Positions 1 through 5,282 are shown, numbered from the stretch's first letter. The stretch is DNA of 6,200 nucleotides from Ponticaulis sp. (GCA_002699325.1 PABS01000044.1:18772-24971); one strand, 5' to 3'. The notes: generated by a model from the letters alone, not told the origin. Program-made: numbers and translations.

Positions 1-542
1 CCCGCGACCAGCATCAGAGCGTTTTCATACTCGCCGCCAAAATCCACGCGCGTCACATGATCGGTTTCAATCGTATAGGGATCAACGTCCCATTCTGCGG
101 CGGGCGTGACGAGATCCAGCACAATTCGCTCCTCAGAGTAGGACCGCAATCTGCCAACCCAGCAGGTTTCAGGCTCAGCGATTTCCGCGTGCACTGTGAT
201 GAGCTGTGTCTTATCATTCGCAGTCTGCACAAGGGGCAGGGCGGATGTGAGATCAATTGACGGGCAGACGGGCGGATACTCTCCGCGCATGCTCAATGCC
301 TTGACGAGGAAATGCTCATTCGGGGTCGGCAGGGTGAGATTGGTGACATCCTCATAGCGCAGACAGGCAAAGCCATTGACGTGGACATACTCGTCAATCA
401 CGGCGAGCGCGAAAAACTGGTCGCCCATGCGGGCGACATAGCCGTCAAACCAGCCATCTTCGATCTCTTCACGCTCGACGCGAACAATGAGTTGATGCGC
501 AGCAGCGAGCTTCAGCTTTTCAAGGATTTCAGTGCTCTTCAA
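1..542 (-). CDS. Conserved protein of unknown function, C-terminus cut by window edge
   Basis: 180 codons are visible and reading continues past the left edge. I start it at TTG (540-542): it lies 3 bases after the stop of the CitE-like gene, an AGGA sits about 10 bases upstream, and no ATG fits earlier because that stop is in the same frame. The N-terminus is a short helical stretch (residues 1-27). Two similar halves follow: residues 28-71 (DGWFDGYV then YEDVTNLTL) and residues 123-176 (WVGRLRS then DHVTRVDFGGEYENAL). Each half reads as alternating beta strands ending in a D-x-(V)T-x-(V/L) strand, which suggests a duplicated small beta-barrel (Sm/SH3-like). That fold is my inference. There is no signal peptide or membrane segment, so it is probably cytoplasmic. 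The VDFGG-Y-ALxLV ending resembles the C-termini of uncharacterised conserved proteins, so little is probably missing. Function unknown; cotranscription with the upstream gene is likely. Confidence 0.75.
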   Translation of the reverse strand, partial: MKSTEILEKLKLAAAHQLIVRVEREEIEDGWFDGYVARMGDQFFALAVIDEYVHVNGFACLRYEDVTNLTLPTPNEHFLVKALSMRGEYPPVCPSIDLTSALPLVQTANDKTQLITVHAEIAEPETCWVGRLRSYSEERIVLDLVTPAAEWDVDPYTIETDHVTRVDFGGEYENALMLVA

Positions 543-545
543 ACG

Positions 546-1436
546 TCAGTTGTCCTGCATGGCTTGAATCGCTTCGGAGACAGCAACAATGCGCTTGGCT
601 TCAGCCAGGTGAAGCAGCTCCGTCATTTTGCCATTCACCTTCAGCACGCCCTTGCCCGCGTTTTCCGGATCAGCGAAAGCGTCGATGACGGCTTTGGCAT
701 GTTCGACATCGGCTGGGGTTGGGGCGAACACTTCATTGCAGACTTCAAGCTGCGACGGGTGAATGAGCGTTTTTCCGTCAAAGCCCATGGCGTGGCCTTC
801 TTCGCATTCCGCGCGCAGGCCATCTCTGTCCTGAATGTCGTTAAATACGCCATCAATGGCGACGATATCATAGGCGCGGGCCGCCAGCATGGTCATGGAG
901 AGCGCTGTTCCAAATGCCAGTTGTCGATTGGGCTTTGCTTCCGCGCGGAGTTCTTTGGCGAGGTCATTTGTCCCCATGACGAAGGTGGTCAGGCGGGTGC
1001 GCCCGACCGCTTCGGCGACATCTTTGATGTTCAGAATGGCCATGGGCATTTCGATCATCACCCAAAGCTGCATGTCTGGCGAGGCGCCAGCGCGCGTCAT
1101 GGCATCATCAAGGCGGTCAATATCGCTGCCATCGATCACCTTCGGGGCGAGAATGGCGTCCGGACCGGCCGCAACAGCGGCATTCAGGTCATCGAGCCCC
1201 CATTCGGTATCGAGCCCGTTAATGCGCACACACACTTCGCGCTTGCCATACCCGCCAGCCTTTACCGCAGCGCAGACATTCTCGCGCGCTTCGGCCTTGG
1301 CTTCTGGCGCGACGGCGTCTTCAAGGTCGAAGATCAGCGCATCGGCCGACAGTGTCTTGGCCTTTTCGAGCGCGCGTGTATTGGCGCCAGGCATATAGAG
1401 CGCAGAACGGCGTGGGCGGTGGGTTTGTGTGCTCAT
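546..1436 (-). CDS. mcl2: CitE/HpcH-type lyase family protein, probable (3S)-malyl-CoA thioesterase
   Basis: 296 residues, the usual length for the HpcH/HpaI aldolase - citrate lyase beta family (Mg-dependent TIM barrel, cytoplasmic). Seen: SALYMPGANTRALEKA near the N-terminus, FDLEDAVAP at 36-44, VRINGLDTEWG around 70-80 with substrate-binding R71, MIEMP with metal ligand E129, MGTNDLAKEL at 154-163 with D158, and GFDGKTLIHPSQ at 218-229. MGTNDLAKEL, NGLDTEWG and the C-terminal shape resemble Rhodobacter Mcl2, which hydrolyses (3S)-malyl-CoA to malate and CoA in the ethylmalonyl-CoA/glyoxylate assimilation route. The symbol rests on that resemblance, recalled rather than searched; a malyl-CoA or citramalyl-CoA lyase is the alternative, and no glyoxylate-assimilation gene lies nearby. 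The ATG start has GGGGA (1445-1449) 8 bases upstream. It is divergent from the pyridoxal kinase gene and likely leads a two-gene operon with the unknown gene at 1-542. Confidence 0.85.
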   Translation of the reverse strand: MSTQTHRPRRSALYMPGANTRALEKAKTLSADALIFDLEDAVAPEAKAEARENVCAAVKAGGYGKREVCVRINGLDTEWGLDDLNAAVAAGPDAILAPKVIDGSDIDRLDDAMTRAGASPDMQLWVMIEMPMAILNIKDVAEAVGRTRLTTFVMGTNDLAKELRAEAKPNRQLAFGTALSMTMLAARAYDIVAIDGVFNDIQDRDGLRAECEEGHAMGFDGKTLIHPSQLEVCNEVFAPTPADVEHAKAVIDAFADPENAGKGVLKVNGKMTELLHLAEAKRIVAVSEAIQAMQDN

Positions 1437-1439
1437 CTG

Positions 1440-1451
1440 TCGGGTCCCCGA
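1440..1451. promoter_or_regulatory. Palindrome over the ribosome binding site of the mcl2-like gene
   Basis: TCGGGTCCCCGA is a 12-base palindrome except for its two central bases (5-bp arms). It lies in the 115-bp divergent intergenic region and includes the GGGGA ribosome binding site of the minus-strand gene. It could be a repressor site or a small leader hairpin that masks the binding site. Short GC palindromes also arise by chance, so this is only a candidate. I see no convincing -35/-10 pair in this intergenic region for either gene. Confidence 0.25.
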
Positions 1452-1532
1452 TTATCGTCTTCTTTCATCTGTGTTTGCCGCATTGCAGCATGAAATTCAA
1501 TTGGGTGGGACGTGACTTTCCTCCAAGCGCCC

Positions 1533-1555
1533 GGAGGTGCAGAATGATGGGATGA
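1533..1555 (+). promoter_or_regulatory. Ribosome binding site and three-codon ORF overlapping the pdxY start
   Basis: GGAGG at 1533-1537 is the only good Shine-Dalgarno sequence before the kinase. It is ideally spaced (6 bases) for ATG 1544, which is out of frame with the kinase and reads ATG ATG GGA TGA. The TGA (1553-1555) overlaps the kinase ATG (1552-1554) as ATGA. The kinase ATG itself is 14 bases from the site, which is long. Either the kinase starts with poor spacing or it is translated by re-initiation after the mini-ORF. Confidence 0.4.
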
Positions 1556-2349
1556 AGCACGCCCTTGTTATTTCCTCTTTCGTCGCCGGATCAAACGTCG
1601 GCGGCAGCCTTGCCATGAAGGTGCTCCCGCAACTTGGCCTGGAGGTCAGCCTGTTGCCGACGACTTTGCTTGGGCGTCATCCGGGCTGGGGCGCGCCCGG
1701 CGGTGGCGCCGTGTCTCAGGAGATGTTTGAAGGCATGGCGCAGGGGCTCGTTGCCAATGACATTCCGGCGCGAGCTGATCTCGCCATAACCGGCTATTTC
1801 GCAAGCGCCGGTCAGGTGAGCCTCGCAGCTGATCTGATTTCCAGGCATGTGTCGGGGCGCGGGCTGGTCGTGGTCGATCCGATCATGGGCGATGATGAAA
1901 AGGGGCTCTATATCTCCGAGGCAGTCGCAGACGCGATTGTGCGAGAGCTCCTGCCGCTGGCAGATATTATCACGCCGAACACTTTTGAGTTTTTCGAGAT
2001 TGAACGGCGGCTCGGCCACAAAATACAGCGTTCGGGCTCTTTGCCTCAGCGAAGCGAAGTCCGCGCACAACTGTCACGCCAGGCCGAGCCCTATGCGCGT
2101 TATGTAACCTCCGTCCATGACAGCGGACATATCGGGATCATGGCGGCGCGCAATTCTGAGCTCTTCTATGCGTCAGCGCCTTTCATCAAGGAGGGTGTGC
2201 CCAACGGTACAGGCGATCTGGCAGCCTTGCTGATCGCGCACGCTGAGCTTTCCGGTCAGATGTCGGCGGAGGGTCTCGACGCCATCCTGCAGCGCATGCA
2301 GGCGCTGATCCGCCCCAATCCCACCGGAGAACTCAGGCCAATCTGCTGA
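1552..2349 (+). CDS. pdxY: Pyridoxal kinase, PdxY type
   Basis: 265 residues from ATG 1552; ribokinase-like fold of the PdxK/PdxY group. It phosphorylates pyridoxal (and related B6 vitamers) with ATP in the salvage route to pyridoxal 5'-phosphate, in the cytoplasm. Seen: an N-terminal ALVISSFVAGSNVGG strand and loop, LLPTTLLGRHPGWG (about 34-47) matching the substrate-side loop, ITGYFASAGQV (79-89), VVVDPIMGDDEKGLYI (106-121), LADIITPNTFE (137-146, the conserved DxxTPNxxE region), YVTSVH (184-189), and GVPNGTGDLAALLIAH (215-230) carrying the GTGD anion hole and catalytic D222. Length and motif order are normal. GTG 1537 is in frame but overlaps the ribosome binding site, so I prefer ATG 1552. 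No other vitamin B6 gene is in the window; the neighbours do not suggest a shared pathway. Confidence 0.88.
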   Translation: MKHALVISSFVAGSNVGGSLAMKVLPQLGLEVSLLPTTLLGRHPGWGAPGGGAVSQEMFEGMAQGLVANDIPARADLAITGYFASAGQVSLAADLISRHVSGRGLVVVDPIMGDDEKGLYISEAVADAIVRELLPLADIITPNTFEFFEIERRLGHKIQRSGSLPQRSEVRAQLSRQAEPYARYVTSVHDSGHIGIMAARNSELFYASAPFIKEGVPNGTGDLAALLIAHAELSGQMSAEGLDAILQRMQALIRPNPTGELRPIC

Positions 2350-2389
2350 GGGCAGATGCAGGGGCGCCCTCCGATAGACTGGGCACCCC
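2341..2389 (+). terminator. Two tandem hairpins after pdxY
   Basis: The first hairpin is ATCTGC (2341-2346) with GCAGAT (2352-2357); the pdxY stop TGA lies in its 5-base loop. The second pairs GGGGCGCCC (2361-2369) with GGGCACCCC (2381-2389), 9 positions with one C/A mismatch and an 11-base loop. No T-run follows directly; only TTTT at 2401-2404, after GTACGTAC (2393-2400). They may end or protect the pdxY mRNA, but this is not a canonical intrinsic terminator. Confidence 0.45.
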
Positions 2390-2414
2390 GAGGTACGTAC
2401 TTTTGAGATGATCG

Positions 2415-2429
2415 AGATTGACTAAATCT
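2415..2429. promoter_or_regulatory. Inverted repeat upstream of the pirin gene
   Basis: AGATT-GACTA-AATCT is a perfect 5-bp inverted repeat with a 5-base spacer, 32 bases before the pirin ATG, in the most AT-rich part of this intergenic region. Size and symmetry suit a small dimeric regulator, including the LysR-type T-N11-A form. Pirin genes are often controlled by such regulators, but no regulator gene is in the window. The binding role is inference. Confidence 0.3.
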
Positions 2430-2460
2430 AGGCGAAAGGCGTTTCCAATAGGAGTTTTCA

Positions 2461-3156
2461 ATGCTTGATATTCGCCGCTTTCAATCGCTTGGCCGGTTTG
2501 ACAATGACTGGCTGAATGCGCGTTATCACTTTTCATTCTCCGGATATTACGATCCGAAGCGGATGGGCCATGGCGCGCTGCGTGTCTGGAATGATGATCA
2601 GATCCGCGCAGGAACAGGCTTTCCGCCACATCCGCACGACAATATGGAAATCATCACTTATGTCCGCAAAGGCGCGATCAGCCACAAGGACAGCCTTGGC
2701 AATAAGGGCCGGACGGAGGCAGGCGATGTGCAGGTGATGAGTGCCGGATCGGGCATTCAACACGCAGAGGTGAATCTGGAGAGCGAAGACACGACGCTTT
2801 TCCAGATCTGGATCATGCCCTCAATGCGCGGTGGCAGGCCACACTGGGGACAACGGAAGTTTCCAAAGGCTGACCGGGCCAATGTCTGGTCCGTCCTGGC
2901 CTCGGGACATGAGGCCGATGAGGCGCTGCCAATCCGTCAGGATGCCCGGGTGCTGGGCACCACTTTGCAGGCTGGTCATGAGTTGGAGCTGGAAACGAAA
3001 TCGGGCCGGTATGGCTATCTCGTTCTGGCAACCGGATCGGTCGATATTGGCGGTGAGGTTCTGAATGCGCGGGATGGCGTTGCCATTACCGGCCCGGAAA
3101 AGCTGACCATCAAGGCAATTGATGATGCAGAACTGGTCCTGGTGGACACAGTATAA
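2461..3156 (+). CDS. Pirin family protein, YhhW/quercetin 2,3-dioxygenase-like
   Basis: 231 residues, the same length as E. coli YhhW. Pirins are bicupin metal proteins. The bacterial YhhW/YhaK type can oxidise quercetin in vitro, but the natural role is generally unclear. The N-terminal cupin holds the metal site: HPHDNMEI gives H57 and H59, and AGSGIQHAEVN gives H101 and E103, matching the YhhW ligands at the same positions. Other family landmarks are FSFSGYYDP (24-32), GALRVWNDD (38-46), SHKDSLGNKG (74-83) and FQIWIMP (114-120). The C-terminal cupin (about 140-231) is more divergent and has no metal ligands, as in most pirins. The start is clear: AGGAG at 2450-2454 is 6 bases before ATG. 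Probably a monocistronic cytoplasmic protein, with two hairpins after its stop. The family call is firm; the enzymatic activity is not. Confidence 0.92.
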   Translation: MLDIRRFQSLGRFDNDWLNARYHFSFSGYYDPKRMGHGALRVWNDDQIRAGTGFPPHPHDNMEIITYVRKGAISHKDSLGNKGRTEAGDVQVMSAGSGIQHAEVNLESEDTTLFQIWIMPSMRGGRPHWGQRKFPKADRANVWSVLASGHEADEALPIRQDARVLGTTLQAGHELELETKSGRYGYLVLATGSVDIGGEVLNARDGVAITGPEKLTIKAIDDAELVLVDTV

Positions 3157-3165
3157 GCAATTCTT

Positions 3166-3224
3166 AGCAGCTTACCTGTATCCCTGCAGGTGAGCTGCTT
3201 TGTCGCCTGTTTTTGTGCAGGCGA
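3166..3224 (+). terminator. Double hairpin terminator after the pirin gene
   Basis: AGCAGCTTACCTG (3166-3178) pairs along all 13 positions with CAGGTGAGCTGCT (3187-3199), with one U-G wobble and an 8-base loop. TTTG follows at once. A second hairpin, TCGCCTG (3203-3209) with CAGGCGA (3218-3224), is a perfect 7-bp stem whose 8-base loop TTTTTGTG carries the T-run. The long first stem plus T-rich tail suggests an intrinsic terminator ending in or before the second hairpin. The T-run is interrupted, so strength is uncertain. Confidence 0.65.
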
Positions 3225-3278
3225 AACTGGTTAAGCTCACTTTCGAAGTCGGGCCAGAGTTCAGGGAAAGTCTTAGCC

Positions 3279-3476
3279 ATGTCATTTCGTGTATTTTTTG
3301 TTCTGCTGTTTGCGGGTCTGGGAAGCCCGTTTCTGTCAGGATGTGTCGCCGCGACGGCGATCAGTGTCGCCTCAGAAACTGTTCAGGCAGGGGTTGGCGT
3401 GACCGGCGCTGTCATCGGCACATCGGTTGATCTCGTAACGACCAGCGATGAGGAACGCGAGCGCAAGAAACGCTGA
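3279..3476 (+). CDS. Small predicted lipoprotein of unknown function
   Basis: 65 residues from ATG 3279. The N-terminus is a lipoprotein signal: Arg4, a hydrophobic core FFVLLFAGL, then the lipobox LSGC (19-22). Signal peptidase II would cut before Cys22, leaving a 44-residue lipid-anchored peptide. Residue +2 is Val, not Asp, which under the rule known from enterobacteria favours the outer membrane. The mature part is rich in Ala, Val, Gly and Thr (AATAISVASETVQAGVGVTG, 24-43), followed by TSVDLVTTSDE and a charged tail ending ERKKR. Small lipoproteins ending in a similar VDLVTT-plus-charged-tail stretch are common in proteobacteria, with no known role. A longer reading from 3213 would run through the terminator hairpin and lacks a signal-like start. 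AGGG(A) at 3263-3267 is about 11 bases upstream. The gene downstream also encodes an exported protein; a shared envelope role is speculative. Confidence 0.75.
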   Translation: MSFRVFFVLLFAGLGSPFLSGCVAATAISVASETVQAGVGVTGAVIGTSVDLVTTSDEERERKKR

Positions 3477-3523
3477 GTATTCGCGCTTCTCATGTTTGAT
3501 TTCTTTTCACCTGTACCGTCTTC

Positions 3524-3542
3524 CTGCAATTTGCAGTATGAT
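3524..3542 (+). promoter_or_regulatory. Candidate operator palindrome abutting a -10-like element
   Basis: CTGCAA-T-TTGCAG (3524-3536) is a perfect 13-base palindrome. TATGAT (3537-3542), 5 of 6 matches to the sigma-70 -10 consensus, follows directly, and no recognisable -35 sits 16-18 bases upstream. A palindrome in the spacer next to a lone -10 suits an activator- or repressor-controlled promoter for the gene at 3603. The start would fall near 3549. Inference from layout only. Confidence 0.35.
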
Positions 3543-3551
3543 GAGTGGTAA

Positions 3552-3582
3552 TCTCTCTGAGATGATCCCATGTTTAGAGAGA
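3552..3582 (+). repeat. Leader hairpin before the exported protein gene
   Basis: TCTCTCTGA (3552-3560) pairs with TTAGAGAGA (3574-3582) over 9 positions (one G-U wobble), with a 13-base loop. It would lie at the 5' end of the transcript predicted from the -10-like element and ends 8 bases before the strong ribosome binding site (3591-3597). It may stabilise the mRNA; it is not a terminator and it leaves the binding site free. Confidence 0.4.
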
Positions 3583-3590
3583 AGAATTGA

Positions 3591-3597
3591 AGGAGGT
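3591..3597 (+). promoter_or_regulatory. Strong ribosome binding site for the gene at 3603
   Basis: AGGAGGT, a near-perfect anti-16S match, with 5 bases before ATG 3603. It is the strongest ribosome binding site in the window and fixes the start. It suggests high translation. Confidence 0.85.
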
Positions 3598-3602
3598 CAC
3601 TC

Positions 3603-4076
3603 ATGAAACGGTTTCTTCTTGCTGGTGCGGCCCTCTTGCTCGCGCCAATTGCTCAGGCGGCTGACGTCAATATCCGCTTTTCAGATGAGTTCAGAGAGTC
3701 TCTCACCGAAGAATACGGCGTTCGCGAAGGCGAATATCTCACAGATCTTCTGAAGGATGACATCGCACGCGCATTCGCTGAACAAATGGACCAGATCGGC
3801 CAGATCAATGTCGTGATTGAAGCGGCAAAGCCGAACCGTCCAACCATGAAGCAGATGAGCGATACGATCGGATTGAGTTTTGAAAGCTATTCTCTTGGCG
3901 GCGCTGCGCTGACCGGTCAGGTCATCGGCCTGAATGGTGAGACGCTGGCAAATATCGAATACGACCGCTACGAAAACGATATTCGTTTCGTCAAAGGTTA
4001 TTCAACCTGGACGGATGCAAACCGCACATTTGGACGGTTCGCCCGTAAGCTCTCTGACGCTGCGAAAACCAGCTAA
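3603..4076 (+). CDS. Exported protein of unknown function
   Basis: 157 residues. It has a typical Sec signal peptide: KR at 2-3, hydrophobic FLLAGAALLLAPIA, and AQA at 17-19 for signal peptidase I cleavage before Ala20. There is no lipobox cysteine and no second membrane segment, so it is probably periplasmic or secreted. The mature protein begins with VNIRFSDEFRESL, then an Asp/Glu-rich helical region with YGVREGEYLTDLL, then a beta-like stretch (INVVIEAAKPNRPT, 69-82). The C-terminal half is GLSFESYSLGGAALTG (90-105), with IEYDRYENDI and a final helix ANRTFGRFARKLSDA. There are no cysteines. The look is of a small conserved envelope protein of the Caulobacterales/Hyphomonadales type; I recognise no named family. 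It follows the lipoprotein gene by 126 bases with its own leader, so it is probably transcribed separately. It converges on queD with only 12 bases between the stops. Confidence 0.85.
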   Translation: MKRFLLAGAALLLAPIAQAADVNIRFSDEFRESLTEEYGVREGEYLTDLLKDDIARAFAEQMDQIGQINVVIEAAKPNRPTMKQMSDTIGLSFESYSLGGAALTGQVIGLNGETLANIEYDRYENDIRFVKGYSTWTDANRTFGRFARKLSDAAKTS

Positions 4077-4088
4077 GACGACGACTTT

Positions 4089-4523
4089 CTACGACTGGCC
4101 AAGCCGGAGTGTGCAGGATTCTGCCAGGCTTGGCCGGGATACAGTGACGCGCGTCAGGCGTGGGAGCTTCTGAACCACGCGATCTGCGATCCAGACGCAG
4201 ATACGTTCAAGCGTGGGCAGCTCAAGACCTTCAATATCATTCAGATAGCCATGGTCGAGCTCAGACACGACGCTGTTGAGGACATCGCCAACGATTGCGA
4301 AGTCCGCCACCCAGTCTTCACTTTCCTGAACCACACCTTCAACGCCAATTTCGACTTTGAAAGAGTGCCCGTGCAGCCGTCCGTAGGGATGGTCAGGATC
4401 TTTTGGTGCAAGATGGTGCGCCGCCTCAAAATGAGCCGCGCGCGAAACCTCAAAGGTTCGCCCTGAAAGAGATGGCGCTGACAGACCCGCAGATGGGCCT
4501 GATTTCGGGGATTGCGACGTCAC
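4089..4523 (-). CDS. queD: QueD-like 6-carboxytetrahydropterin synthase family protein lacking the catalytic Cys
   Basis: 144 residues, PTPS/QueD fold. Authentic QueD converts dihydroneopterin triphosphate to 6-carboxytetrahydropterin, the second step toward preQ0. Zinc ligands are present: H36 in FEAAHHL and H51/H53 in RLHGHSF. The D90-H91 pair in ELDHGYLND is also present, as are GLELPTLE and a C-terminal strand. Compared with E. coli QueD, the catalytic cysteine (C27, in KCGRLHGH) is Tyr47 (PYGRLHGH), and E110 of the VKETCTAGC strand aligns with R130 of VSRPSLAESC. The name therefore rests on fold and on linkage to queC; the reaction may differ. The start is GTG 4523, the only usable start after the in-frame queC stop, giving an extra Ser/Pro-rich N-terminus of about 20 residues and only a weak TGGA ribosome binding site. 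It lies 24 bases after queC, as an operon. Confidence 0.82.
   Translation of the reverse strand: MTSQSPKSGPSAGLSAPSLSGRTFEVSRAAHFEAAHHLAPKDPDHPYGRLHGHSFKVEIGVEGVVQESEDWVADFAIVGDVLNSVVSELDHGYLNDIEGLELPTLERICVWIADRVVQKLPRLTRVTVSRPSLAESCTLRLGQS
4097..4135. repeat. Perfect 9-bp inverted repeat inside the end of queD, at a convergent junction
   Basis: GGCCAAGCC (4097-4105) and GGCTTGGCC (4127-4135) are exact reverse complements. A smaller stem, GCAG (4113-4116) with CTGC (4121-4124), sits in the 21-base loop. It begins 20 bases after the stop of the plus-strand gene and encodes the last residues of the QueD-like protein. Only 12 bases separate the two convergent genes, so this may serve as the 3' end structure for the plus-strand transcript or for both. 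No T-run follows on either strand. Confidence 0.5.
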
Positions 4524-4547
4524 GTGCGTAATATCCAGTAATCTGTT

Positions 4548-5276
4548 TCAGGCCAGGCCTGTGGGGTCTTTGGGACAGCCGGCTTCTTGCCAGTCATTCC
4601 ATCCTTTTGCTCGCAACTCACATGCAGGGCAGGTGCCACAACCATAGCCCCAGTCATGCCGCGTTGAGCGGTCGCCCAGATAGCAGGTGTGGGTGTGTTC
4701 GACAACAATCTCGACCAGCTCTTCTCCGCCGAGCGATTTAGCCAGTGCAAAGGTGTCTGCTTTTGTTTTGTGCATGAGCGGAGTTTCAATCACGATGTCG
4801 CGGTCGAGCCCGAGGCTCAGCGTTTGCTCCTGAGCGTCCAGCGTGGCACGGCGGCAGTCCGGATAGCCAGAATAATCGGTCTCACACATGCCGCCGACCA
4901 GAATGTTGGCGGCCTGACGATACGCAATGGTGCCAGAAAGTGAGAAGAAAATCAGATTTCGGGCCGGTACAAAGGTGGACGGCAAGCCGTCTTCGGTCAT
5001 CCGGATTTCTGCGTCGCGTGTGAGCGAGGTTTCTGCGATCTGGCCCAGAATGCTCAGATCAAGCATGACATCATCACCCAGATGATCGGTACGGACCACA
5101 GAACTTTTCCGAAACGCTTCCAAGACATTTTGCCGACAGTTGAGTTCCACTGAGTGGCGCTGAGCGTAATCAAAGCCAACGGTGGTCACCCGATTATAAC
5201 GGGCAAGCGCCCAGGCAAGACAAACGGTGGAATCCTGGCCACCGGAAAAAAGGACGAGAGCGTTCTGACTGGTCAT
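4548..5276 (-). CDS. queC: 7-cyano-7-deazaguanine (preQ0) synthase QueC
   Basis: 242 residues, normal length. QueC makes preQ0 from 7-carboxy-7-deazaguanine, ammonia and ATP, in the cytoplasm, on the way to queuosine in tRNA. Seen: the PP-loop SGGQDS (11-16) for ATP, FDYAQRHSVEL (35-45), the GLPSTFVPARN block (97-107), GGMCETDYSGYPDCR (128-142), ETPLMHKTKAD (164-174), and the zinc site formed by C198, C213, C216 and C219 (CYL...YGCGTCPAC). All key residues are intact, so the enzyme should be active. The ATG at 5276 has no ribosome binding site at normal distance; it is preceded by a promoter placed so that transcription may start at the ATG itself. It leads the queC-queD pair; queE and queF are not in the window. 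Confidence 0.96.
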   Translation of the reverse strand: MTSQNALVLFSGGQDSTVCLAWALARYNRVTTVGFDYAQRHSVELNCRQNVLEAFRKSSVVRTDHLGDDVMLDLSILGQIAETSLTRDAEIRMTEDGLPSTFVPARNLIFFSLSGTIAYRQAANILVGGMCETDYSGYPDCRRATLDAQEQTLSLGLDRDIVIETPLMHKTKADTFALAKSLGGEELVEIVVEHTHTCYLGDRSTRHDWGYGCGTCPACELRAKGWNDWQEAGCPKDPTGLA

Positions 5277-5282
5277 GAGGGT

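Noticed and set aside
312..1493. Long plus-strand open frame (393 codons) over the mcl2-like gene
   Set aside because: It is antisense to a gene with clear CitE-family motifs and to the unknown gene at 1-542, and its translation shows no family signature. It is a shadow frame.
1437..1551. Sigma-70 promoters in the divergent region, including GATAAT on the minus strand (1451-1456) and TTGCCG on the plus strand (1475-1480)
   Set aside because: Each has only one recognisable half; the partner element at 16-18 bases is poor. Not enough to annotate.
3213..3278. Upstream start for the lipoprotein gene
   Set aside because: It lies within the pirin terminator region and would place about 22 non-signal residues before the lipoprotein signal.
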